Positions 15,959-23,461 of a stretch of DNA of 34,642 bases are shown one piece after another. This stretch comes from Bradyrhizobium oropedii (GTDB taxonomy: Bacteria; Pseudomonadota; Alphaproteobacteria; Rhizobiales; Xanthobacteraceae), in the NCBI RefSeq assembly GCF_020889685.1, contig NZ_JACMYO010000080.1, positions 1-34,642 of the forward strand, given 5' to 3'. The translations under genes were made by a program, and so were the position numbers. The notes under the pieces are model-generated. The model saw only the letters and a list, made by a program, of their open reading frames with translations. It was not told where the DNA came from and did no database searches. Position 1 is the first letter of the stretch, and every line of letters starts with the position of its first letter.

Positions 15959-16849
15959 ATGGCCGATGAAGCGCGTTCGCGACTGGGGCGCGGGCTGGCA
16001 AGCCTGATCGGAGATGTCGGCGGCGAGGCGGCCGCGCATGTCGAGCGGCCGCGCAACCAGCGCAAGGTGCCGATCGAATTCCTCAAGGCCAACCCGCGCA
16101 ATCCGCGGCGCAGCTTCGCCGATGCCGAGCTCGGCGAGCTCGCCGATTCGATCAAGGCGCGCGGCGTGATCCAGCCGATCGTGGTGCGCGCGATCAAGGG
16201 CGCACAGGACCGCTACGAGATCATCGCCGGCGAGCGGCGCTGGCGCGCCTCGCAACTCGCCGGCCTGCACGAAGTGCCGATCGTGCCGGTCGAGGTCTCT
16301 GATTCCGACGCGCTCGAGATCATGATCATCGAGAACGTCCAGCGCGAAGACCTCAACGCGATGGAAGAGGCGCTGGGCTATCACGCGCTCGCCGACGAGT
16401 TCAAACGCGGTCAGGAAGACATCGCCAAGATCGTCGGCAAGAGCCGCAGCCATGTCGCCAACATGATGCGGCTGACCAAGCTGCCCGCCGAGGTGCAGGC
16501 GCTGATCTCGAAGGGCGATCTCTCCGCCGGCCACGCCCGCGCGCTGATCGGCGTGCCGGATCCGCTCGCCGCTGCAAAGCGCATCGTTGCTGAGGGCCTC
16601 AACGTCCGCCAGGCCGAGGCGCTGGCGCATGAGGAGGGCGTGCCGGAGCGCAAGCCGCAGAAGGCGCGCAGTGGCAGCGCGCCAAAGATCGACAAGGACG
16701 CCGATACGCTGGCGCTGGAGAAGCGCGTCAGCGATGCGCTCGGCCTCGCCGTCACCGTCAGCCATCGCGATCCCGGCGGCACCGTCCAGATCAACTACCG
16801 CAATCTCGAGCAGCTCGACGAGGTGGTACGGCGGCTCGAGGGCGGTTAG
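15959..16849 (+). CDS. parB: Chromosome-partitioning protein ParB
   Basis: ParB binds parS, spreads along DNA as a CTP-dependent clamp and stimulates ParA. The 296-residue protein has the N-terminal basic ParA-activating motif RSRLGRGLASLIG (7-19). The CTP-binding domain follows, with NPRNPRRSF and the GERRWRA patch at 91-97. Next are IIENVQREDLNAMEEA, a helix-turn-helix (QEDIAKIVGKSRSHVANMMRL) that reads parS, and a C-terminal dimer domain ending in EVVRRLEGG. The gene is 141 bp after parA and surely in the same unit. Five parS targets lie 1.6-3.9 kb upstream. Confidence 0.97.
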   Translation: MADEARSRLGRGLASLIGDVGGEAAAHVERPRNQRKVPIEFLKANPRNPRRSFADAELGELADSIKARGVIQPIVVRAIKGAQDRYEIIAGERRWRASQLAGLHEVPIVPVEVSDSDALEIMIIENVQREDLNAMEEALGYHALADEFKRGQEDIAKIVGKSRSHVANMMRLTKLPAEVQALISKGDLSAGHARALIGVPDPLAAAKRIVAEGLNVRQAEALAHEEGVPERKPQKARSGSAPKIDKDADTLALEKRVSDALGLAVTVSHRDPGGTVQINYRNLEQLDEVVRRLEGG

Positions 16850-16867
16850 CCCGCCGACATCTGTCTC

Positions 16868-16954
16868 CGTCATTGCGAGGAGCGACAGCGACGAAGCAAT
16901 CCATCTTTCCGAGCATGCGGGAAGATGGATTGCTTCGCTTCGCTCGCAATGACG
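16868..16954. repeat. Palindromic intergenic repeat, family B
   Basis: The left arm CGTCATTGCGAGGAGCGA...GAAGCAATCCATCTT pairs with the right arm AAGATGGATTGCTTCG...CTCGCAATGACG, with one small indel. It fills the gap between the convergent stops of parB and holA. It resembles a dispersed repeat that I remember from Bradyrhizobium-type genomes, and may act as a bidirectional terminator. Confidence 0.85.
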
Positions 16955-16972
16955 TCACTCCAATATCGTGTC

Positions 16973-18004
16973 TCACCCCCGCCGCTTCGCGTTCGATGCG
17001 ATCGAGAGCAGCGCGCGCTGCGCGATCACGGCGGCAAGCGAGGCCTGCTTGCGCATGTCGAGCGCTGCAGTGGCGAGCTGATCGATTACGTTCACCAGTC
17101 GCGGCGGCGTGAAATTGCGCAGCGCGATCTCGACCGCGGGCTTGCGCGAGAAATGCAGCCGCGGGAAGCCGCCTTCGAGCACGGCCGATGCCGGCGTGCC
17201 GTCCGCGATCGCGAGTGCCGATTTGTGCAGCCACGCCGCCTGGCGCTGCGCGGCCGAGATGATCACGCCGGGATAGGTACCGGCGACCATTGCTTTGGTG
17301 AACTCGCTCTCCACCAGCGCGGCGTTGCCGGCGAAGGCGCCGTCGACGATCGGATCGAGCTTCAGCTCGGAGGCGTCAGAGACCACGGTCATCACGTCGT
17401 CGAGCGTGATCTCGCCCTTGCCGTGCGCGAATAGCGCCAGCTTGCGCAGCTCGTTGCGCGAGGCCATGCGGTCGCCGCCGAGCAGCGACATCAGCACCGC
17501 GCGCGCGTCCTGCGCGAGCCGCAGGTTGGACACGCGCAGCTCGTCCTCGATCAGCTTGGTCAGATCGCGTTCGGTGTCGGGATAGCAGCCGATCGCCACC
17601 GCATTCTTGGCGCGCTCGCAGATCTTGCGCAGCGGCGATTCCGGCCTGAGCTCGCCGGCCTCGATTACGATGCGGCAATCCTTCAAGGCGGCGGTCTCGG
17701 TCAGCGTCTCGACGCCGCTTGAGAAATTGCGCGAGCCGGCGCGGACGCGGATGGCGCGGCGGCCGCCGAACAGCGGCACCGTCATGGCCTCGTCAACCAG
17801 CCGCGACGGCTCCGCGGCGAGCTCGTCGCCATCGAGCCGCACCAGCGAGAATGGATCGTTGGGATCGTCGACCGCGGATGCCATCAGCGCATCGGCGCGC
17901 TCGCGCACCAGGCCGAGGTCCGGGCCGTACAGCAGGATGATCGGGCGACCGGCGTCGGGCCGGGCGAGGAAGCTGTCGATCTCTTTTCCGCGAAGCGCGA
18001 CCAA
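16973..18004 (-). CDS. holA: DNA polymerase III delta subunit
   Basis: Delta opens the beta sliding clamp as part of the clamp loader. The 343-residue protein has the N-terminal pattern PIILLYGPDLGLVRERADAL (20-39). It then has the DPFSLVRLDGDEL segment, the AEPSRLVDEAMTVPLFGGRRAIRV clamp-interacting region, and C-terminal helices. It belongs to the AAA+-like delta fold without a working P-loop. The start is TTG 18004, 8 bp after the lptE stop; no ATG is available nearby. It is the third gene of the leftward leuS-lptE-holA unit, an order well known in Gram-negative bacteria. Confidence 0.94.
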   Translation of the reverse strand: MVALRGKEIDSFLARPDAGRPIILLYGPDLGLVRERADALMASAVDDPNDPFSLVRLDGDELAAEPSRLVDEAMTVPLFGGRRAIRVRAGSRNFSSGVETLTETAALKDCRIVIEAGELRPESPLRKICERAKNAVAIGCYPDTERDLTKLIEDELRVSNLRLAQDARAVLMSLLGGDRMASRNELRKLALFAHGKGEITLDDVMTVVSDASELKLDPIVDGAFAGNAALVESEFTKAMVAGTYPGVIISAAQRQAAWLHKSALAIADGTPASAVLEGGFPRLHFSRKPAVEIALRNFTPPRLVNVIDQLATAALDMRKQASLAAVIAQRALLSIASNAKRRG

Positions 18005-18012
18005 TGCGGCGA

Positions 18013-18570
18013 TCAGGTCCCGGCTGAGAAGAAGGAGGCGAGGCGGGTCTGGATGTTGTCGGCGATCTCCTGCGCGGCGCGGTCCTCGGCGTCGCGAAGG
18101 GCGCGGACCCGGGCGAAGCGCTGGTAGGAGCCGGGCATGTCATAGGACACGCGCGAGAACGTGGTGCCGGTCATGACCGATTTGTTCGAGGCGATCTCGA
18201 TCAGGTTGAACTGGGCATCGATACCGTAGTTCTCGCTGGTCGGCAGCGCGGTGGTCGGATCGATCATCAGCGAGGAGCGGTTGGTATAGAAGCGCAGCAC
18301 CAGCCGGTGCGTCGGCGGTGCGCCGGTGGCGGTGCCGTAGAGCTTGAAGGCGAGGGCGTTGCGGACCTCGACGCCGACCCGGGCCTCGCGGGACGCGTTC
18401 GCCTTGTCGACCGGCGGAACCTCGACCCCCAACAGCTTGTCGCGCAAGGCGGACGACTGACCGTCGAGGGTGCGCTCGGCATACATCGGCTGGAAACAAC
18501 CGGCCGTCAGCGCGGCCAAGGCAGCAACGGCCACGAGCCGGGCGGCGATCCTGATCCTAGCCGACAACAT
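18013..18570 (-). CDS. lptE: LPS-assembly lipoprotein LptE
   Basis: LptE is an outer-membrane lipoprotein that plugs the LptD barrel and helps place lipopolysaccharide on the cell surface. The 185-residue protein has a signal peptide with lipobox LTAGC and the lipidated cysteine at residue 25. FQPMYAE follows, which is typical of alphaproteobacterial LptE. Sequence similarity across the family is weak, so the position between leuS and holA is the strongest support. Its start overlaps the leuS stop by 14 bp, which suggests translational coupling. Confidence 0.9.
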   Translation of the reverse strand: MLSARIRIAARLVAVAALAALTAGCFQPMYAERTLDGQSSALRDKLLGVEVPPVDKANASREARVGVEVRNALAFKLYGTATGAPPTHRLVLRFYTNRSSLMIDPTTALPTSENYGIDAQFNLIEIASNKSVMTGTTFSRVSYDMPGSYQRFARVRALRDAEDRAAQEIADNIQTRLASFFSAGT

Positions 18571-21187
18571 TGACGATCCTCATGGGCACCACGATCACCT
18601 TGCGGACGGGTTTGCCGCCCAGTGCGGCTTTTACCGCATCGAGCGCCAAAACGGCAGCCTCTATATCCGCATTTTGCGCCGCCCGTGGCACAGTAACATC
18701 ACCTCGTTTTTTACCGTTGACCTGGACAACGAGGGTCACACTGTCTTCGACCAGCAAATCGCGTTCGATTTGCGGCCAATCGGCCTCGGAAACCAGCCCC
18801 GGTTGTCCAAGGGCGTTCCAGCACTCCTCGGCCAAGTGCGGCATCATCGGTGAGATAATCTTGACCAGAACAATGACCGCCTCATTCACCGCAGCAAACG
18901 ACAGCGGTCCGGCGACCTTCTCCGAGTCAATCATGGTCCGGAGTACGCCAACAAAATCATAGATTTGTGCAACTGCTGTGTTGAAACTCAGCCGTTCAAT
19001 GTCTTCGGTAATCCGCGCAAGCCGCTTGTGTGTAATTCGCCGAAGTGCGAGAGCCTGCTCGGAATCGGTCAAGCCCGATTTCTCGGTGTAGAGAGGCTGC
19101 CCTCTCGTTTGAACGAAAGTCTGAACAATCCGCCAGACGCGCTCAACGAAGCGCTTTGCCCCTCGAACGCCCTCCTCGCTCCAGATCACGTCGCGATCCG
19201 GGGGCGAATCCGACAGCATGAACCAGCGCGCCACGTCGGCGCCGTAGCTTGCGATGATGTCGTCGGGGTCGACGGTGTTCTTCTTCGACTTCGACATCTT
19301 CTCGATCGAGCCGATCGCGACGTCCTCGCCGGTCGCCAGCAGCACCGCGCGGCGGCCGTTGCCATCAACCTCGATCCTCACCTCGGCCGGCGTGACCCAG
19401 GCCCCGTCGGCCTTCTGGTAGGTCTCGTGCACCACCATGCCCTGGGTGAACATGCCGGCGAACGGCTCCGACATGTCGATGTGGCCGGTCGCCTTCATCG
19501 CGCGGGTGAAGAAGCGGCTGTAGAGCAGATGCAGGATCGCGTGCTCGACGCCGCCGATATACTGGTCGACCGGCATCATCCGGTTGGCGACATCAGGCGT
19601 GGTCGGCGCATCCTTGTTCCATGGATCGGTGAAGCGCGCGAAGTACCAGGACGAGTCCACGAAGGTGTCCATCGTGTCGGTCTCGCGCACCGCCTTGCCG
19701 CCGCACTTCGGGCAGGCGACGTGCTTCCAGGTCGGATGATGGTCGAGCGCGTTGCCCGGCCTGTCGAAAGAGACATCCTCCGGCAGCGTCACCGGCAGCT
19801 GGTCGTCGGGCACCGGCACCACGTCGCAGGTCGGGCAGTGAATCACCGGGATCGGACAGCCCCAATAGCGCTGGCGCGAAATGCCCCAATCGCGCAGCCG
19901 GAAATTCACCTGGCGCTCGCCGACCGGCGCGTTGCCGCGCAGCTCGCTTTCCAGCCGCTTTGCGATCTCTTCCTTGGCCGCTTCGATCGTCATGCCGTCG
20001 AGGAAGCGCGAATTGATCATCCGGCCGTCACCGTCATAGGCGACGTCGGTGATCACGAAGGTCTTCGGGTCCTGGCCCTCGGGGCAGACCACCGGCGTGT
20101 TGCCGAGATTGTACTTGTTGACGAAGTCGAGGTCGCGCTGGTCGTGCGCCGGGCAGCCAAAGATCGCTCCGGTGCCGTATTCCATCAGCACGAAGTTCGC
20201 GACATAGACCGGCAGCTTCCAGCTCGGATCGAACGGATGCACGGCCTTGATGCCGGTGTCGAAGCCCTGCTTCTCGGCGGTGTCGATGATCGACTGCGCG
20301 GTGCCGATCTTCTTGATGTCGGCGATGAACTCGGCAAGCTTCGGGTTCTTCGCGGCGGCGGCCTGCGCCAGCGGGTGATCCGCCGAGATCGCCATGAACT
20401 TGGCGCCGAACAGCGTGTCCGGCCGCGTGGTGAATATCTTCAGCTCGCTCTCGCCGGCCGGCGTCGTCACCGGATCCAGCGCGAACCGGATCAGCAGGCC
20501 TTCGGAGCGGCCGATCCAGTTGCGCTGCATCAGCCGCACCTTGTCGGGCCAGCGGTCCAGACCGTCCAGCGCCTCCAAGAGCTCCTGCGAGTACTTCGTG
20601 ATCTTGAAGACCCACTGGCTCATCTCACGCTGCTCGACGACGGCGCCCGAGCGCCAGCCGCGGCCGTCGATCACCTGCTCGTTGGCGAGCACGGTCATGT
20701 CGACCGGATCCCAGTTCAGCTTGCGCTTCTCGCGCTCGGCGAGGCCGGCGGCCAGCATGTCCAGGAACATCTTCTGCTGATGCTTGTAGTAGCTGGGGTC
20801 GCAGGTCGCGAACTCGCGTGCCCAGTCGAGCGACAGCCCGATCGACTTGAGCTGCTTCTTCATCGCGGCGATGTTGTCGTAGGTCCAGGCCTTCGGCGCC
20901 ACCTTGCGCTCGATCGCGGCATTCTCCGCCGGCAGGCCGAACGCGTCCCAGCCCATCGGGTGCAGCACGTTATAGCCCTTGGCGCGCTTGAAGCGGGCCA
21001 GCACGTCGCCCATCGTATAGTTTCGAACGTGCCCCATATGGATGCGCCCCGACGGATAGGGGAACATCTCGAGCACGTAGTATTTCGGCCGCGGATCGTC
21101 GTTCTTGGAGGCGAAGATCGCCTTTTCGTCCCACTCGCGCTGCCAGTGGATTTCGGATTCTCGGGCGTTGTAGCGTTCGGCGGTCAT
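18557..21187 (-). CDS. leuS: Leucine-tRNA ligase
   Basis: LeuS charges tRNA-Leu in the cytosol. The 876-residue protein is full length for the bacterial class I enzyme. The HIGH motif appears as HMGH at residues 50-53 after FPYPSGRI. The CP1 editing domain is present (with TTRPDTLFGAKFMAIS), followed by a zinc-type insertion containing paired CPTC and CPKC motifs. KMSKS is at residues 630-634, and the anticodon-binding and C-terminal domains follow. The ATG at 21187 opens TAERYNARESE. It heads the leuS-lptE-holA unit. I see no leader peptide or T-box upstream. Confidence 0.98.
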   Translation of the reverse strand: MTAERYNARESEIHWQREWDEKAIFASKNDDPRPKYYVLEMFPYPSGRIHMGHVRNYTMGDVLARFKRAKGYNVLHPMGWDAFGLPAENAAIERKVAPKAWTYDNIAAMKKQLKSIGLSLDWAREFATCDPSYYKHQQKMFLDMLAAGLAEREKRKLNWDPVDMTVLANEQVIDGRGWRSGAVVEQREMSQWVFKITKYSQELLEALDGLDRWPDKVRLMQRNWIGRSEGLLIRFALDPVTTPAGESELKIFTTRPDTLFGAKFMAISADHPLAQAAAAKNPKLAEFIADIKKIGTAQSIIDTAEKQGFDTGIKAVHPFDPSWKLPVYVANFVLMEYGTGAIFGCPAHDQRDLDFVNKYNLGNTPVVCPEGQDPKTFVITDVAYDGDGRMINSRFLDGMTIEAAKEEIAKRLESELRGNAPVGERQVNFRLRDWGISRQRYWGCPIPVIHCPTCDVVPVPDDQLPVTLPEDVSFDRPGNALDHHPTWKHVACPKCGGKAVRETDTMDTFVDSSWYFARFTDPWNKDAPTTPDVANRMMPVDQYIGGVEHAILHLLYSRFFTRAMKATGHIDMSEPFAGMFTQGMVVHETYQKADGAWVTPAEVRIEVDGNGRRAVLLATGEDVAIGSIEKMSKSKKNTVDPDDIIASYGADVARWFMLSDSPPDRDVIWSEEGVRGAKRFVERVWRIVQTFVQTRGQPLYTEKSGLTDSEQALALRRITHKRLARITEDIERLSFNTAVAQIYDFVGVLRTMIDSEKVAGPLSFAAVNEAVIVLVKIISPMMPHLAEECWNALGQPGLVSEADWPQIERDLLVEDSVTLVVQVNGKKRGDVTVPRAAQNADIEAAVLALDAVKAALGGKPVRKVIVVPMRIVNVVG

Positions 21188-21503
21188 GAAATCGCAGGGA
21201 TTCTGGGTGGCTTTGGTGATTTTCGGGTCCCATCCGGGGACGGCGGACTAGGCCACAAAAGCGCCTGCGGGGTCAACGGCTTGGGGCCTCCAAACGCCCC
21301 ATCCCGTCGCGCACCCGCCCTGCCACCGTCGCAGGGGGCGGCGCTTGCCGCCTCCCCCGTAGTCCTGGCGAAAGCCAGTACCCATCACAACAGGGCTTCG
21401 GGAGAGGGACGGGGGCCGCAACAATGAGCGGCGGGGGGTAAGTGGGTCCGGGCCTTCGCCAGGACGTGCTGTGCAGGCCCGGAATGACGAGTCGGGGGCC
21501 CCT
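21188..21503. other. Intergenic region upstream of leuS with small repeats
   Basis: This is 316 bp without a gene, between the stop of the metallo-hydrolase gene and the leuS start. It must contain the leuS promoter, which I could not place. It holds a GAAA-loop hairpin at 21362-21381 and, near 21450-21490, a degenerate half of a family C-like palindrome (GGCCCGGAATGACG). Confidence 0.6.
21362..21381. repeat. GAAA-loop hairpin repeat, family D (copy 1)
   Basis: GTCCTGGC-GAAA-GCCAGTAC forms a stem with a GAAA tetraloop, followed by CCAT. The same layout with different stem bases (GTCCCTGC-GAAA-GCAGGGAC-CCAT) is seen at 34552-34571. The loop and outer bases are constant while stem bases covary, as in a structured dispersed repeat. 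Confidence 0.6.
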
Positions 21504-22448
21504 TCACACCGGCAGCTTCAGCTCCATCAGATCCTTCGCCACCACGATCCGGCCCTTGAAATTCGTCTTCACGTCCCGCGTCCAGTCGTCATCGGTCACC
21601 TGCGGATCGTCGCCGGGGACGAAGTGGCTCAGCACCAGCGTCTTGACGCCGGCGGCGGCTGCGATGCGGCCGACGTCCTCGGTCGAGGTGTGGCTGTCGA
21701 GCAGATGCTTCTTCAGCGTCGCGCCGTTCCTGGTCTTTGCGACCAGGCGATCGACCGCGGGAATGTAGAGGCATTCGTGCACCAGCACGTCGGCGCCCTT
21801 GGCGAACTCGGCGAGCTTCGGGTTGTAGGCGGTGTCGCTGGAGAACACGATCACACCATCCGGCGTCTCGAACTTGTAGGCGAAATTGTCGGTGATCGGC
21901 GGATGCGGCGTGCGGAACGCGGTGACGGTGACGTCAGGCGTCTTCAGCACCACGCCGTCTTCGGTGATGTCTTTCGCGACCAGCAGCTTGCGCGGATCGG
22001 GCCGACCTTCGTCCTCGATCCGGGTCTCGACGTCGAACTTGTTCAGCTCCCAATATTCCTTGGTCATCGCCTCGATGCCCTTGGGGCCGAACGAATGGAT
22101 CGGCGTCGAGAGACCCGCCGCCCAGGCGTTGTAGAACAGATTGCCGTATTCCAGATTGTGATCGGAATGGTGGTGACTGATGAAGATGTACTTCACCGAC
22201 GGGATCGGCACACCGGCATTGACCAGCTGCCGGCTGACGCCCATGCCGCAATCGATCACGAACGGCGTGTCGTTGACGACGAGGAGATTGGCGGGGTTGG
22301 AGGCGCCGATGCCGACGCGCGGGCCGCCCTTGGTGCCGAGGAATACGATACGGGTGCGCGGCTTTGTGCCTTGCGCGTGCACCGTCGGCGCCGCGAGCAG
22401 AGCGGCGCTGCCGAGCGCCAGTTTCAGAGCATTGCGGCGATCGATCAT
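21504..22448 (-). CDS. Exported metallo-beta-lactamase-fold hydrolase (RNase Z / arylsulfatase-like)
   Basis: The 314-residue protein has an N-terminal signal, with an RR pair in MIDRRNALKLALG followed by a hydrophobic stretch to about residue 25. This suggests Tat or Sec export, with cleavage near HAQ. The metal-binding motif HHHSDH is at 92-97. Further ligands probably lie in FSSDTAYNPKL and the late LVLSHFVPGDDP segment. The layout is that of the RNase Z / AtsA branch of the superfamily, but export argues against tRNA processing. The substrate is unknown. It follows the TauE/SafE gene by 29 bp on the same strand, so a shared pathway such as organosulfur use is possible but unproven. Confidence 0.88.
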   Translation of the reverse strand: MIDRRNALKLALGSAALLAAPTVHAQGTKPRTRIVFLGTKGGPRVGIGASNPANLLVVNDTPFVIDCGMGVSRQLVNAGVPIPSVKYIFISHHHSDHNLEYGNLFYNAWAAGLSTPIHSFGPKGIEAMTKEYWELNKFDVETRIEDEGRPDPRKLLVAKDITEDGVVLKTPDVTVTAFRTPHPPITDNFAYKFETPDGVIVFSSDTAYNPKLAEFAKGADVLVHECLYIPAVDRLVAKTRNGATLKKHLLDSHTSTEDVGRIAAAAGVKTLVLSHFVPGDDPQVTDDDWTRDVKTNFKGRIVVAKDLMELKLPV

Positions 22449-22477
22449 CGGTTCCTCCCTGAACTCTTCAGGCGACC

Positions 22478-23254
22478 CTAGCCGCCGCGCAAGATGCCAT
22501 CAAGCGCGGGCAGGCCGACGATGACGGCCGCGGCGATCAGCGCGTAGCAGATCGCACGAAATACCTGCTCGCTTGCCTTGCCGAACAGCGAGGCGCCGAA
22601 CCAGACGCCGATGCCGTAGATCGGACCGACGATCAGCGAGAACTTGACCGATTCGAGCGTGATCAATCCGGTGAACCAGTAACTGACCAGCGAGAAGAAA
22701 TCCGAGGCACCGAAGAACAGCACGATGTTGGCGCGTGAGATAACCGACGAGATCGGGCGTCCCAGCCAGTAGGCGACGATCGGCGGGCCGCCGGTCTGCG
22801 CGAGACCGCTGCAAAATCCGGAGAGGCCGCCGACGCCGATCGAGAGCGCGGCGTGATCCTTGCCGTGGTAGCGCCAGCCCGACAGCAACAGCACGAGCAA
22901 CGCCGCGACGAAGCAGGAGATGATCCAGCGCGTGGTCACCGGCTCGAGCACCGTCAGGAAATAGGTGCCGATGGGAACGCCGACCAGCGCGCCGGCGACC
23001 ATTACTGCGGTGGCTTTGCGGTCAGCGTGAGTCCAGGCGTTCGGCAGCAGCGGTGTGGCTGCGACGAAGTCGATGATGAGCAGCAGCGCCGCCACCAGCC
23101 GCGGCGCGGCGACGCTGCTCGCGAGCGGCATGAAGATCAACGCCGAGCCGAAGCCGGAGAAGCCGCGCGCCGTTCCCGACACGAAGGCGATCGCACAAAT
23201 CGCGAGCGCGATGCTGATCGAGATGTCGGAGGGGATCAGGCTGAGGGAGAGCAT
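22478..23254 (-). CDS. Sulfite exporter TauE/SafE-family permease
   Basis: The 258-residue protein has about eight transmembrane segments in the two-repeat layout of the family (formerly DUF81). The first repeat has VSGTARGFSGFGSALIFMPL near residue 25, and the second has GVGGLSGFCSGLAQTGGPPIVAYWLG near 142. Members export sulfite, sulfoacetate or other small anions across the inner membrane; the substrate here is unknown. The downstream neighbour 29 bp away is the exported metallo-hydrolase, so the two are likely co-transcribed. Confidence 0.9.
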   Translation of the reverse strand: MLSLSLIPSDISISIALAICAIAFVSGTARGFSGFGSALIFMPLASSVAAPRLVAALLLIIDFVAATPLLPNAWTHADRKATAVMVAGALVGVPIGTYFLTVLEPVTTRWIISCFVAALLVLLLSGWRYHGKDHAALSIGVGGLSGFCSGLAQTGGPPIVAYWLGRPISSVISRANIVLFFGASDFFSLVSYWFTGLITLESVKFSLIVGPIYGIGVWFGASLFGKASEQVFRAICYALIAAAVIVGLPALDGILRGG

Positions 23255-23330
23255 GATGCGAAATACGGTTCAATCAGCCAGCCAGCAAACAAACTCGTGG
23301 CTTGATACAAGCGCCTGCGAAATTCAGATC

Positions 23331-23435
23331 CGTCATCCTGAGGTGCGAGCGGAGCGAGCCTCGAAGGATGAATCGGCCACAGACGGGGCCGTCGACCCTT
23401 AGAGACGGCCGCGATGCGGCCTCCTCAGGGTGACG
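23331..23435. repeat. Palindromic intergenic repeat, family A (copy 2)
   Basis: The left arm is CGTCATCCTGAGG...CTCGAAGGATGAAT; the right arm is CGACCCTTAGAGACGG...CCTCAGGGTGACG. The arms match the copy at 4996-5097 in motif order. It lies downstream of pheT and upstream of the TauE/SafE gene, on a leftward run, where it may separate transcription units. Confidence 0.8.
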
Positions 23436-23461
23436 GTGCAATAGACCGCCTTTGGCCCGCA

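Noticed and set aside
14843..16873. A 676-codon open frame antisense to parA, parB and rsmG
   Set aside because: It is a high-GC codon-bias shadow: no family resemblance, skewed Arg/His/Asp-rich composition, and it covers unmistakable genes on the other strand.
18965..21427. An 820-codon open frame antisense to leuS
   Set aside because: Same cause; its composition mirrors the complement of leuS and it has no ribosome binding site or recognisable domain.
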